64,000 bases of DNA from the NCBI RefSeq assembly GCF_019166065.1, contig NZ_JAHTBN010000003.1, positions 496,001 through 560,000 of the forward strand. The letters are read 5' to 3'. Source of the stretch: Candidimonas humi. GTDB taxonomy: Bacteria; Pseudomonadota; Gammaproteobacteria; Burkholderiales; Burkholderiaceae_B. The notes below the pieces were generated by a model. It had not been told where the DNA came from, did no database searches, and saw only the letters and a program-made list of their open reading frames with translations. Position numbers and translations under genes: made by a program. Positions 19,967 through 29,740 of this stretch are shown piece by piece; within the stretch, counting starts at the first letter, position 1; the number at the start of each line of letters is the position of its first letter.

Positions 19967-20356
19967 TCAGGCTTCTGCCATTTCCCGTTCCGCAGCCTTT
20001 GCCAGGAACGCGGAGCGCGACAGACGCTGAGCCTTGGCCACGGCGTCGATGCGGTGTACTAAATTCTCCGGCAGGCTGATGTTCAGGCGTACGGCTTTGG
20101 TGTTGACCTTGGATAGATCGATATCCACCATCATCCAGAAGCCTCCCTCGAATTCCTCATGGTCTTTCCAGGCCTCGGGAGCGCTGGGGTTGGGGATTGC
20201 CTCGGTTTCGCCATAGAAGTGCGCCTCGACCGCCTCCTGTGCGGCACGGGGCAGCTCCTGCAATTCATCGGCACCAGCAAAGCAGCCAGGGAAGTCAGGG
20301 AAGGACGCGCCATAGGCGCTGTCGCGGTCCTTATGTACGTGGATGGGGTAGAGCAT
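19967..20356 (-). CDS. hicB: HicB-type antitoxin
   Basis: 129 residues. The N-terminal partially degraded RNase H-like HicB fold (YGASFPDFPGCFAGADE) is followed by a C-terminal DNA-binding segment (VRLNISLPENLVHRIDAVA ... RSAFLAKAAEREM) of ribbon-helix-helix type. It should neutralise the HicA toxin and autoregulate. It begins 20 nt after the hicA stop. The toxin-antitoxin order and sizes are typical of hicAB. Confidence 0.93.
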   Translation of the reverse strand: MLYPIHVHKDRDSAYGASFPDFPGCFAGADELQELPRAAQEAVEAHFYGETEAIPNPSAPEAWKDHEEFEGGFWMMVDIDLSKVNTKAVRLNISLPENLVHRIDAVAKAQRLSRSAFLAKAAEREMAEA

Positions 20357-20376
20357 TTGGTTCTCTCCTGGCCCGC

Positions 20377-20559
20377 TTATCGCAGGCCGGCTTGTTTGAG
20401 GATGCTGCGTTGTGTTGCCAGGGGCAGGTCCTTTTTGGGGTGTGGCACTGTGACCTTACCGGGTTTGGTTGGGTGCTTGAACTGATGATGTGACCCAACG
20501 GTATGTACGAGATACCAGCCGTCGGCTTTCAGTTGCTTGATAAGGTCTGCGCTGTTCAT
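20377..20559 (-). CDS. hicA: HicA-type mRNA interferase toxin
   Basis: 60 residues from ATG 20559 (MNSADLIKQLKADGW), the usual HicA size. The double-stranded-RNA-binding-like fold with catalytic His is seen as TVGSHHQFKHPTKPGKVTVP. The frame is open upstream to 20616, but that extension runs through the promoter and operator, so the internal ATG is right. The ATG is only seven bases after the -10 hexamer, so the transcript is probably leaderless or nearly so. Confidence 0.93.
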   Translation of the reverse strand: MNSADLIKQLKADGWYLVHTVGSHHQFKHPTKPGKVTVPHPKKDLPLATQRSILKQAGLR

Positions 20560-20560
20560 G

Positions 20561-20595
20561 TGTGTAATTATACACAATACACAAGAATACACAAT
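20561..20595 (-). promoter_or_regulatory. hicAB promoter and operator
   Basis: On the minus strand TTGTGT (20589-20594) and a perfect TATAAT (20567-20572) are 16 bp apart. On the plus strand TGTGTA and TACACA (20561-20576) form an inverted repeat over the -10 box, and the heptamer TACACAA occurs three times (20571, 20579, 20589). This is suited to HicB autorepression. Confidence 0.65.
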
Positions 20596-20756
20596 ACATT
20601 TATTTCGGCCTCTCATGAGTGTGGCTGAAGCCCTGCTTCGGCAGGCCGCGCGGGCCGATCTCCGGGCGATAGATTTTCTGCTGTCTGCTCTCGGCCTGCC
20701 AAGGCCTTCCCCGCCCCGCTGAGTCTTCGGACTCGCGGGGCCGAATGTCTTGCGCC

Positions 20757-20940
20757 ATGCTCGACATCAAGATCACCTCGAATATCAAAGCGATCTCGCG
20801 CAGGATCGACGCCTTCACGGCACGCCGGCTACCGTTCGCACTGGCCCAGGCATCAATACCACCGCGGCGCGCGTGCAGGCGGCGGAAACCAAGAACATCA
20901 AGGACACCCTGTCCGCCACTGACCGTACTACGTACTACGC
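20757..20940 (+). pseudogene. Frameshifted phage-like gene fragment
   Basis: From ATG 20757 the frame reads MLDIKITSNIKAISRRIDAF and then ALAQ; the similarity continues in a second frame as INTTAARVQAAETKNIKDTL. Restoring one base near 20851 joins the two frames into a continuous protein (ALAQ-A-INTTAARVQ). The style resembles N-termini of prophage structural or tail-associated proteins, but I cannot name the family firmly. Only about 60 codons remain, followed by unrelated sequence. It is probably a remnant of an element once integrated near tRNA-Ser(CGA). Confidence 0.55.
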
Positions 20941-21084
20941 GGTTCCAGGCAATTTCCCATCCAGCATTCCCGAAAGCATGGCCATGACGCCCGGCTACAA
21001 TAGGCCGGCGGCTTTCCGCGCTTGCGAGCTCTGCGCAAGCGCCCGGAGAAAGCCTATCCAAGGTTCACGAAAAAGGAACGGATC

Positions 21085-21867
21085 ATGCTGAAAGGTAAAA
21101 ACGCGGTAGTCACCGGTTCCACCAGCGGTATCGGGCTGGCGATTGCGCGCGCGCTGGCCGCCGAAGGGGCGAATGTGGTGATCAATGGCTTCGGCGACGC
21201 CGCGGCCATCGAGAAAGAGCGCGCCGGGCTCGAGCAGGAATTCAAGGTGCGGGCTTTTTATGTAGGCGCTGATCTGTCCAAGGGGCCGGAGGCGCGCGCC
21301 TTCATCGAAGACGCGGTCAAGGCGCTGGGCGGCATCGATATCCTGGTCAATAACGCCGGCATCCAGCATACCGACCTGATCGAAGATTTCCCCATCGAGC
21401 GCTGGGACATGATCATTGCGCTGAACCTGTCGGCGGTATTCCATGGCACGGCGGCAGCGCTGCCGCACATGAAGAAGCAGGGCTGGGGGCGCATCATCAA
21501 TATCGCCTCGGCGCACGGCCTGGTGGGCTCGCCCTTCAAGTCGGCCTATGTGGCGGCCAAGCACGGCGTGGTGGGCCTGACCAAGGTCACGGCGCTGGAA
21601 AATGCCGGCAATGGCGTGACTTGCAACGCGATCTGCCCCGGCTGGGTGCGCACGCCCCTGGTCGAAAAACAGATCCAGGCCATGGCCAAGGAAAAAGGCA
21701 TAGAGGTCGAGGCGGCCGCCAAGGAAATGCTGGTCGAAAAGCAGCCCTCGCTGCAGTTCGTCACGCCCGAGCAACTGGGCGGGGCCGCGGTGTTCCTGGC
21801 TTCGGATGCCGCCGCGCAGATGACCGGCACCACGATGTCGCTGGATGGCGGCTGGACGGCTCGATAA
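21085..21867 (+). CDS. 3-hydroxybutyrate dehydrogenase-type SDR
   Basis: 260 residues from ATG 21085 (AAAGGAA upstream). Classical SDR features: VTGSTSGIGLAIA for NAD(P) binding, NNAG, catalytic Ser in NIASAHGLVGS, YVAAK for Tyr/Lys, and PGWVRTPLV. The block around GIQHTDLIEDFP and the C-terminal GTTMSLDGGWTAR are typical of D-3-hydroxybutyrate dehydrogenase, which interconverts 3-hydroxybutyrate and acetoacetate in polyhydroxybutyrate metabolism. Substrate assignment rests on family resemblance. Confidence 0.88.
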   Translation: MLKGKNAVVTGSTSGIGLAIARALAAEGANVVINGFGDAAAIEKERAGLEQEFKVRAFYVGADLSKGPEARAFIEDAVKALGGIDILVNNAGIQHTDLIEDFPIERWDMIIALNLSAVFHGTAAALPHMKKQGWGRIINIASAHGLVGSPFKSAYVAAKHGVVGLTKVTALENAGNGVTCNAICPGWVRTPLVEKQIQAMAKEKGIEVEAAAKEMLVEKQPSLQFVTPEQLGGAAVFLASDAAAQMTGTTMSLDGGWTAR

Positions 21868-22004
21868 CAAAGCACGGCGCCGCCGGCCGCGCGGCCCTGT
21901 GCGCGTCCGGGGGCTATGCCGCCGGGTGGCGGCGCTGCAGCTCCGGCCTGGCGGCCGGGGTTCCCGATACGCCGCTCCGCTGGATACGGAAGGAAATCAA
22001 CATC

Positions 22005-22778
22005 ATGCTGCTGGTATTGTCTCCGGCCAAAAAGCTGGACTACGACTCGACTGTGCGCACCACGCTGCACACCAAACCCCTGTTCGTCGAGCAGGCGGCG
22101 GGGTTGATCGATGTCCTGAAAAAGAAGTCCGCGTCGCAAGTGGCCGAGCTCATGAGCCTGAGCGATGCGCTGGCGCGCCTGAACGTGGAACGCTACGGCG
22201 CATGGGAACCGCGCTTCACGCGCGCCAATTCGCGCCAGGCGGTGCTGGCCTTCAATGGCGACGTTTACGAAGGCCTGCAGGCCTCGAGCCTGTCGGACGA
22301 GCAGCTCGAATGGGCGCAGGAGCATGTGGCGATACTCAGCGGCCTGTACGGCGTGTTGCGGCCGCTGGACTTGATGCAGCCATATCGACTGGAAATGGGC
22401 ACGCGCCTGGCGACTGCGCATGGCCAGAATCTGTACGATTACTGGGGCAGTTCGATCGCCCAGTACCTGAACAAGCGTCTGGCCAAGCAGGCCGATCGGG
22501 TGTTGTTGAACCTGGCCTCGGAAGAATATTTCAAGTCGGTCGACCTCAAGACGCTGAAGGCGAAGGTGGTGCAGTGCGTGTTCCAGGACCAGAAGAACGG
22601 CGCCTGGAAGGTCATCAGCTTTTATGCCAAGCGCGCGCGCGGCCTGATGGCCCGCTATGTCATCGACAAGCGCATCGACGAGCCCGGCGCCTTGCGGCAT
22701 TTCAAGACCGATGGCTACGCCTACGCGGCCAAGGAATCCACGCCCGATCGCCTGGTGTTCCGGCGGCCCGAGGCTTAG
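22005..22778 (+). CDS. yaaA: YaaA-family peroxide-stress protein (DUF328)
   Basis: 257 residues starting MLLVLSPAKKLDYDS, with AAGGAAA upstream of ATG 22005. Conserved blocks are AFNGDVYEGL, LSGLYGVLRPLDLMQPYRLEMG, NLASEEYFKSV and YAKRARGLMARY. In E. coli YaaA limits intracellular unincorporated iron and DNA damage under peroxide stress. It follows the dehydrogenase by 137 bp and is closed by a strong terminator. Confidence 0.95.
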   Translation: MLLVLSPAKKLDYDSTVRTTLHTKPLFVEQAAGLIDVLKKKSASQVAELMSLSDALARLNVERYGAWEPRFTRANSRQAVLAFNGDVYEGLQASSLSDEQLEWAQEHVAILSGLYGVLRPLDLMQPYRLEMGTRLATAHGQNLYDYWGSSIAQYLNKRLAKQADRVLLNLASEEYFKSVDLKTLKAKVVQCVFQDQKNGAWKVISFYAKRARGLMARYVIDKRIDEPGALRHFKTDGYAYAAKESTPDRLVFRRPEA

Positions 22779-22823
22779 GGCCTGCATGGCACGCAGTACG
22801 CCGGGCTAGTATGCCGGGCGTAC

Positions 22824-22877
22824 CGGCCCGACCGCAGCTTCTCCGGCAAGGGGCGCTGCGGCCGGGCCGTTTTTTTT
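22824..22877 (+). terminator. Intrinsic terminator after yaaA
   Basis: A GC-rich stem (CGGCCCG-CCGCAG paired with CTGCGG-CCGGGCCG) is followed by eight T. It separates yaaA from the convergent FUSC gene. Confidence 0.8.
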
Positions 22878-22943
22878 CGACCAGGCATCGGACAGCTCGC
22901 CGGCGCGGCGCATTGCCGCCGCCAGGGTTCGGCCGCTGAGTGC

Positions 22944-25283
22944 TCAGGCCTGCACGGCCAGAATTTCCCGATGTATCAGTTGCGCGGCCTTGGCCATCTG
23001 GCGCAGCGGATAGGCGAGGGCGGCCAGTTCTCCTTCGGTTTCCAGCGAGGCGGGCGCCTCGGCGTCGCGGCCTGCCAGCAGGCTCTCGATCGCTTCCAGC
23101 GATTTCTGCACCCCCTCGGGCACCGTATGCAGGCTGCCGAGTATGGGAATGGCGGCGCTGATCTGCGAAGCCAGCACATGGTTCTGGATCAGCATATTGT
23201 TCAGTTCCGGCACATTCTTCTGGTGGCTGGCCGGTTCGTCCATCATGCGGTAGAACGCCGCCGCGAAATTGGCGAAAGCAATATGCACATTGTTGCGGGC
23301 CAGTTGCCATGCTAGTTCGGCATCTTGCAACTGCATGTCGCGCGCCTTGGATTCGGCTGCGGCGTCCACGCCTGCGGCAGGAGGGGAGCTTGCGGCGGCA
23401 TCGGCGGATGCAGGGCCAGCGGACGCCACCTCGGCTCCGGCTGCTGCCCCGCCCTGCGACGCGGCATCTGCCGTGGCGTCCGTCGTAGCGGCGTTCGCGT
23501 CCGCCGCGGCCTGCGCCTGGCGTTGCAGCGCCGCGTATTGCAATCCCGTCTTCAGGTATTCCTCGTTGGCGCGCTGGGCCGCCAGCGCCAGCGGGCGCAT
23601 GGCGTTGCGTTCCCACCAGGGGAGGATATAGCTGCAGGGCAGCGCCAGGGCGCATCCCAGCAGGGTGTCGGCGAGCCGTTCGCCGACCACGAAGGTGGTG
23701 CCCGGCGTCAGGAAATGAAACACGATCAGCACGAACAGCGTGTTGAAGATGGCGGCCAGGGTGTAGTTGACCTGCACCAGCGCATAGCCCAGTATGCTCG
23801 TCAGCAGCATGGCGGCCAGGTAGAGCTCGGGGTTGTGCGTGACGGTGAACAGCAGCATGCCCAGCACGCAGCCTATCACGGTGCCCATCAGGCGCCAGCC
23901 GTTGCGCTGGCGGGTCAGCGCGAAGCCGGGTTTCATCACGATGATGATGGTCAGCACGATCCAGTAGCTGTGCGCCGTCAGATCGATCTTGATGTCTTCC
24001 ATCTGCAGGATCAGCGACAGCACCGTGGTCGCGGTCATGGCCATCAGCGTGGCGATAGTCACCCGCAGGGCGTAGCGGAAGTGCGAAGAGCTCAGGCGCA
24101 GGTTGCTGGTGATCATGCCGAAACGCAGCTCCTGGCGCGACAGGAAGCGGGTCAGCGATTTGTCGAGGCGGCGGGAATTTTCTTCGCTGCCCGCGTCGCC
24201 GCGCGTGCGCGCGGCCATGCGTTCGATGACGCGCGTGGCGTTGCGCAGGCGGCGCAGGATCTGCACCAGCAGGGCGTAGACTTCGGGTTCTTCGCGGGCC
24301 AGCCCGCGGTTGCGGTATTGCTCCAGCTCGTATTCGATGGCGCGCAGTTCGGCGCGCACGCTGCTGCGCGTGCTCGCGCCCTTGTTGCGCGCGATGTTCA
24401 GGGCCAGCGTAGCCAGGTTGGTCGACAGCTTGTACAGGGCGTCGCGCGCGAAAATCAGCACGTCGCTGTCGGGCAGCCGGCGGCGCAGCGTGGCGTAGTC
24501 GGTGTGCGTGGCCACCAGGCTGTCGAGCAGGTCGATCATGTCGATGAAGATGTTCAGCAGCATCACCCGGTGGCGCTCGCCGCGCCCGTCGCCGCCGCGC
24601 GGCAGCTCGCGCAGCACCAGGTCGCGCGCGGCCTGGTGCTTTTCGGTCATGACGGACTGGAAGTGGATCAGGCGCCGGTAGCAGGCGTCCAGGTCGATAT
24701 TGATATCGTAGAACTGCGAGCGCGCGGCCATGTAGTCGGCGGTGGCGAACAGCGCCACCGACAGGCCCTGCTGTTCTTCGCGGTACCACAGCAGCAGGCT
24801 GACCATGTAGCTGAACACAAAATAGAACACCCCACCCAGGAATGAATACAGGGTGTGCTGCAGCACCTGGGAATAGTCCAGCGGCGTGCGCATGGTCAGC
24901 GTCATCATCAGCAGGCAGGCGAAGCCGATCAGGCCGCCGCGCTTGCCGTATACCGTCAGCATCGAAAAGCCGAAGCACATCGCCGGGATGACGAACCACA
25001 GCAGCACCGGATGCGGCGAGGCCAGGCCGGTCACGGCGGCGGTCAGCGGCACCAGCAGCAAGCCGCCCAGCATTTCGTTGCGGCGATTGCGGCGCGGCCC
25101 CCCAGGCTGGTCGATGATGGCCACGCAGGCCGCGCCGATGGCGATGATCACGCCCACGGCGTACAGATGGAAGACGCCGATCAGGACCAGGGCCGGCAGC
25201 AGCACTCCCAGGGACTGCCGCAGGCCGCCGAAGAAGTAGTGGCTGTAGAAAAAGCGTTGCAGTTGCGTGACGCGAGGTGCCAT
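22944..25283 (-). CDS. FUSC-family inner-membrane protein (YccS/AaeB-like)
   Basis: 779 residues from ATG 25283 (MAPRVTQLQRFFYSHYFFGG); an open extension to 25631 lacks protein-like composition. Two blocks of about six membrane segments (roughly 20-165 and 405-560) are separated by a cytoplasmic helical domain, the FUSC plan shared with AaeB efflux proteins and YccS. A Gly/Ala/Ser-rich low-complexity insert (about 610-670) interrupts the C-terminal cytoplasmic part. Relatives export aromatic acids or have undefined envelope roles; no AaeA-like partner is encoded here. No good ribosome-binding site is visible. Confidence 0.85.
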   Translation of the reverse strand: MAPRVTQLQRFFYSHYFFGGLRQSLGVLLPALVLIGVFHLYAVGVIIAIGAACVAIIDQPGGPRRNRRNEMLGGLLLVPLTAAVTGLASPHPVLLWFVIPAMCFGFSMLTVYGKRGGLIGFACLLMMTLTMRTPLDYSQVLQHTLYSFLGGVFYFVFSYMVSLLLWYREEQQGLSVALFATADYMAARSQFYDINIDLDACYRRLIHFQSVMTEKHQAARDLVLRELPRGGDGRGERHRVMLLNIFIDMIDLLDSLVATHTDYATLRRRLPDSDVLIFARDALYKLSTNLATLALNIARNKGASTRSSVRAELRAIEYELEQYRNRGLAREEPEVYALLVQILRRLRNATRVIERMAARTRGDAGSEENSRRLDKSLTRFLSRQELRFGMITSNLRLSSSHFRYALRVTIATLMAMTATTVLSLILQMEDIKIDLTAHSYWIVLTIIIVMKPGFALTRQRNGWRLMGTVIGCVLGMLLFTVTHNPELYLAAMLLTSILGYALVQVNYTLAAIFNTLFVLIVFHFLTPGTTFVVGERLADTLLGCALALPCSYILPWWERNAMRPLALAAQRANEEYLKTGLQYAALQRQAQAAADANAATTDATADAASQGGAAAGAEVASAGPASADAAASSPPAAGVDAAAESKARDMQLQDAELAWQLARNNVHIAFANFAAAFYRMMDEPASHQKNVPELNNMLIQNHVLASQISAAIPILGSLHTVPEGVQKSLEAIESLLAGRDAEAPASLETEGELAALAYPLRQMAKAAQLIHREILAVQA

Positions 25284-25842
25284 GGGCCCATGGGGAAACT
25301 GTGGACATGCCAAGTATAGAGGAGGATGGCCGCGTTGGAGGCGCGTAGGCGGGGTGCTTCGGCGCGCGAGTCGGGGCGCGCCCGGCGGGCGGTTCGGGCA
25401 AGACGGCGGCCTGGCTTGCGCCCAGGCGGCGCGGCGGGCCTCGATTTGCGTCCGTTTGTGCAACGCGGTAAAGTAGCCGCTATCGGACCGCCCCTCTATC
25501 CCGGGCGGCCTCGCCCAGGCTTCGTACTCCGGGCTATCCGCCCGGTTTTTTGCGCCTATAGTGTCCTGTTGCATTCCTGTGCAGTGCAAGAATGCAACAG
25601 GACACTGACAATTTGCCGTTGGCCGCGCCACAAGCGTGTGTTGCCAAGGCGTCCATTTCTACCTCCCGCGTTCGATTGAACGCGCGTGCTGCGTTTCGAC
25701 GAGTGCGTGTCGGGACGGCAAGGTGTCCGGGTGGCATGGCTCCGTGAGCCATAAAGCGCCGGATCATGTTGCCGCGACCGGCCCGGCTCTGGCCTTCAAT
25801 GGCCGATCGGGGCGGCAGCGCCGGTCATGAAAGGAATACAAC
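25284..25842. other. Divergent region upstream of ilvB, with a long hairpin
   Basis: 559 bases between the FUSC gene and ilvB. The only strong structure is the 17-bp inverted repeat at 25560-25606. The ilvB ribosome-binding site AAAGGA is at 25830. I looked for an attenuator with a branched-chain-rich leader peptide and did not find one. Confidence 0.5.
25560..25606. repeat. 17-bp perfect inverted repeat upstream of ilvB
   Basis: AGTGTCCTGTTGCATTC at 25560-25576 is the exact reverse complement of 25590-25606, with a 13-nt loop. There is no T-run on either side. It lies 240 bp before ilvB. Confidence 0.8.
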
Positions 25843-27576
25843 ATGGAACTCAATGGCGCCGACATCGTCGTGCGCTGCCTGGCCGAAGAAGGCGTGGAAC
25901 ACGTTTTCGGCTATCCCGGCGGCGCAGTGCTGTACATCTACGACGCAATCTACAAGCAAGACAAATTCAGGCACATTCTTGTGCGCCACGAGCAGGCTGC
26001 CGTGCATGCGGCCGACGCCTATTCGCGCTCGTCGAACAAGGTGGGCGTGGCGCTGGTCACCAGCGGCCCCGGCGTCACCAATGCCGTCACCGGCATCGCC
26101 ACGGCTTATATGGACTCGATTCCGCTGGTCATCATCAGCGGCCAGGTGCCCAGCTACGCCATTGGCGAAGACGCCTTCCAGGAATGCGACACCGTGGGCA
26201 TCACGCGGCCCTGCGTCAAGCACAATTTCCTGGTGCGCGACGTCAAGGATCTCGCCGAAACCATGCGCCGCGCCTTCTACATCGCGCGCACCGGCCGGCC
26301 CGGCCCGGTACTGGTGGACATCCCCAAGGACATCACGGTCGCGCCGTGCAAGTTCGTGCCCAAGAAGGGCGAGGTGCACATGCGCTCATACGCCCCGGTG
26401 GTCAAGGGCCACCAGGGCCAGATCAAGAAGGCCGTGCAGATGCTGCTGGCCGCCGAGCGCCCCATGGTGTATGCGGGCGGCGGCGTGGTGCTGTCGGACG
26501 CGGCGCCGGAACTGCGCGAACTGGTCGATATGCTGGGCGCGCCCTGCACCAACACCTTGATGGGCCTGGGCTCGTTTCCGGCCAGCGATCGCCATTTCGT
26601 GGGCATGCCCGGCATGCACGGCACGTACGAGGCCAATATGGCCATGCAGAACTGCGACGTGCTGTTGGCCGTGGGCGCGCGCTTCGACGACCGCGTCATC
26701 GGCAATCCCAAGCATTTCGCGCAGAACCCGCGCAAGATCATTCACATCGACATCGACCCTTCGTCGATTTCCAAGCGCGTGCGCGTGGACGTGCCTATCG
26801 TCGGCAACGTCAAGGACGTCCTGCAGGAGCTCAACAGCTTCTACCGCCAGGCCACCGAGCAGGGCCAGGGCCCCTCGGCCGCCGGCAAGGCGGCGCAGGC
26901 CAAGTGGTGGGAACAGATCGACACCTGGCGCGCCCGCCAGTGCCTGAAGTACGAACCGTCCGACGAGGTCATCAAGCCGCAGTCCGTGATCGAGACCCTG
27001 TGGGACGTGACGGGCGGCAATGCCTTCGTCGCCTCCGACGTGGGCCAGCACCAGATGTGGGCTGCCCAGTATTATCGTTTCGACGAGCCGCGGCGCTGGA
27101 TCAATTCCGGCGGCCTGGGCACCATGGGCGTGGGCCTGCCTTACGCCATGGGCGTGCAGATGGCCAATCCGGGCAGCGAGGTCGCCGTCATCACCGGCGA
27201 GGGCTCGATCCAGATGAACATCCAGGAACTGTCCACCTGCAGCCAGTACAAGCTGACGCCCAAGATCCTGTGCCTGAACAACCGGTACCTGGGCATGGTG
27301 CGGCAGTGGCAGCAGATCGACTACGGCTCGCGCTATTCCGAGTCGTACGTGGACGCATTGCCCGATTTCGTCAAGCTGGCCGAAAGCTATGGCCACGTCG
27401 GCCTGCGCATCGACAAGCCGGCCGACGTCGAGCCGGCGATCCGCGAGGCGTTCGGCAAGCACAGAAACCGCCTGGTGTTCCTGGATTTCATCACCGACCA
27501 GACCGAAAACGTCTGGCCGATGGTGAAGGCCGGCCGCGGCCTGACCGAGATGCTGCTCGGTTCCGAAGACCTTTGA
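25843..27576 (+). CDS. ilvB: Acetolactate synthase, large (catalytic) subunit
   Basis: 577 residues. ThDP enzyme: catalytic Glu in RHEQAAVHAADAYSR near residue 50, the family block GQVPSYAIGEDAFQE, the FAD-associated central domain, and the ThDP motif GEGSIQMNIQEL ... NNRYLGMVRQWQ. It condenses two pyruvates (or pyruvate and 2-oxobutyrate) at the head of Val, Leu and Ile synthesis. The small subunit follows after 19 nt and the reductoisomerase gene comes next, so the block encodes the first two reactions of the pathway. Named ilvI in some relatives. Confidence 0.97.
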   Translation: MELNGADIVVRCLAEEGVEHVFGYPGGAVLYIYDAIYKQDKFRHILVRHEQAAVHAADAYSRSSNKVGVALVTSGPGVTNAVTGIATAYMDSIPLVIISGQVPSYAIGEDAFQECDTVGITRPCVKHNFLVRDVKDLAETMRRAFYIARTGRPGPVLVDIPKDITVAPCKFVPKKGEVHMRSYAPVVKGHQGQIKKAVQMLLAAERPMVYAGGGVVLSDAAPELRELVDMLGAPCTNTLMGLGSFPASDRHFVGMPGMHGTYEANMAMQNCDVLLAVGARFDDRVIGNPKHFAQNPRKIIHIDIDPSSISKRVRVDVPIVGNVKDVLQELNSFYRQATEQGQGPSAAGKAAQAKWWEQIDTWRARQCLKYEPSDEVIKPQSVIETLWDVTGGNAFVASDVGQHQMWAAQYYRFDEPRRWINSGGLGTMGVGLPYAMGVQMANPGSEVAVITGEGSIQMNIQELSTCSQYKLTPKILCLNNRYLGMVRQWQQIDYGSRYSESYVDALPDFVKLAESYGHVGLRIDKPADVEPAIREAFGKHRNRLVFLDFITDQTENVWPMVKAGRGLTEMLLGSEDL

Positions 27577-27595
27577 CCTGCAGGGAGAAAAAACC

Positions 27596-28087
27596 ATGAA
27601 GCACGTGATTTCTATCCTGCTGGAAAACGCCCCGGGCGCGCTGTCGCGCGTGGTGGGCCTGTTCTCGGCGCGCGGCTACAACATCGAGACCCTCACGGTG
27701 GCGCCCACCGAAGACCCGACGCTGTCGCGCATGACGATCGTCACCGAAGGGTCGGACGAAATCGTCGAGCAGATCACCAAGCATTTGAATCGCCTGGTCG
27801 ACGTAGTCAAGGTGGTGGACTTGTCCGAAGGCGCGCATATCGAGCGCGAGCTGATGCTCGTCAAGGTGCGTGCGGTAGGCAAGGAGCGCGAGGAAATGAA
27901 GCGCATGGCCGATATTTTCCGCGGCCGCATCATCGACGTGACGGACAAGGTCTACACGATCGAGCTGACGGGCGTACAGGAAAAAATCGAGGCCTTCCTG
28001 GGCGCGCTGGACCGCAGCGCGATTCTGGAAACCGTGCGCACGGGGGTGTCGGGCATAGGCCGCGGCGAACGTGTGCTGAAGCTTTAG
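27596..28087 (+). CDS. ilvH: Acetolactate synthase, small regulatory subunit
   Basis: 163 residues with an N-terminal ACT domain (ISILLENAPGALSRVVGLFSARGYNIETL) and the usual C-terminal half (VRAVGKEREEMKRMADIFRGRI). It activates the large subunit and confers valine feedback inhibition. The ribosome-binding site AGGGAGA is well placed. A 284-bp spacer with an AT-rich patch separates it from ilvC, so ilvC may have its own promoter as well. Confidence 0.97.
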   Translation: MKHVISILLENAPGALSRVVGLFSARGYNIETLTVAPTEDPTLSRMTIVTEGSDEIVEQITKHLNRLVDVVKVVDLSEGAHIERELMLVKVRAVGKEREEMKRMADIFRGRIIDVTDKVYTIELTGVQEKIEAFLGALDRSAILETVRTGVSGIGRGERVLKL

Positions 28088-28158
28088 GGCGGGCCGGGCG
28101 GTGGACGTGTCCGGCGCCTTGCGGCGCCTGCCGGCCTCGCCGCGGTTCCGTAAATTAA

Positions 28159-29388
<1,230 letters not shown>

Positions 29389-29439
29389 TCGCAGCTTTTC
29401 CTTGTGCGCGCCGAGGCTTTGCCCCGGCGCGCAACCCTC

Positions 29440-29467
29440 GAAGCGGCCCGTGCGGCCGCTTCTTTTA
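29440..29467 (+). terminator. Intrinsic terminator after ilvC
   Basis: GAAGCGGCC and GGCCGCTTC pair over a 5-nt loop, followed by TTTTATTT. Confidence 0.85.
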
Positions 29468-29690
29468 TTTCTTGCCGTAGGTCGCGCCGTGGTCCGCTGG
29501 AATGCGGAGCGAGCGGATGAAATCGCCTTCGCGGCAGGCCACCGCCCGGCGAACCTGGGTGATGCGCAGGCTATAAAGTGTTTCGATGCCGGTGGGAGGC
29601 TTGATGCTCGAAATCTTTTCCCAGCGCAGGCCCTTATCGCGTTTCGCGGTTCGTCCTTGATCCTGGTAAATTCCCTTTGCATTTATAAAT

Positions 29691-29709
29691 AGTAATAGTT
29701 ATCATTTCT
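29691..29709 (+). promoter_or_regulatory. Weak Fur-box-like sequence before bhuR
   Basis: The 19-mer matches about 11 of 19 positions of the consensus GATAATGATAATCATTATC. It follows a TATAAAT -10-like hexamer at 29684 and precedes the bhuR start by 31 bp. Iron control is expected for a heme receptor; the match itself is weak. Confidence 0.4.
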
Positions 29710-29740
29710 GATCTCATTATTATTTTGAAAGGGCGAGGAT

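Noticed and set aside
20600-21061. 153-codon minus-strand frame
   Set aside because: Antisense to the phage-like pseudogene; composition is that of a shadow frame.
25636-25830. Possible ilv leader peptide for attenuation
   Set aside because: The frame lacks a run of Leu, Val or Ile codons and no terminator hairpin with a T-run follows it.
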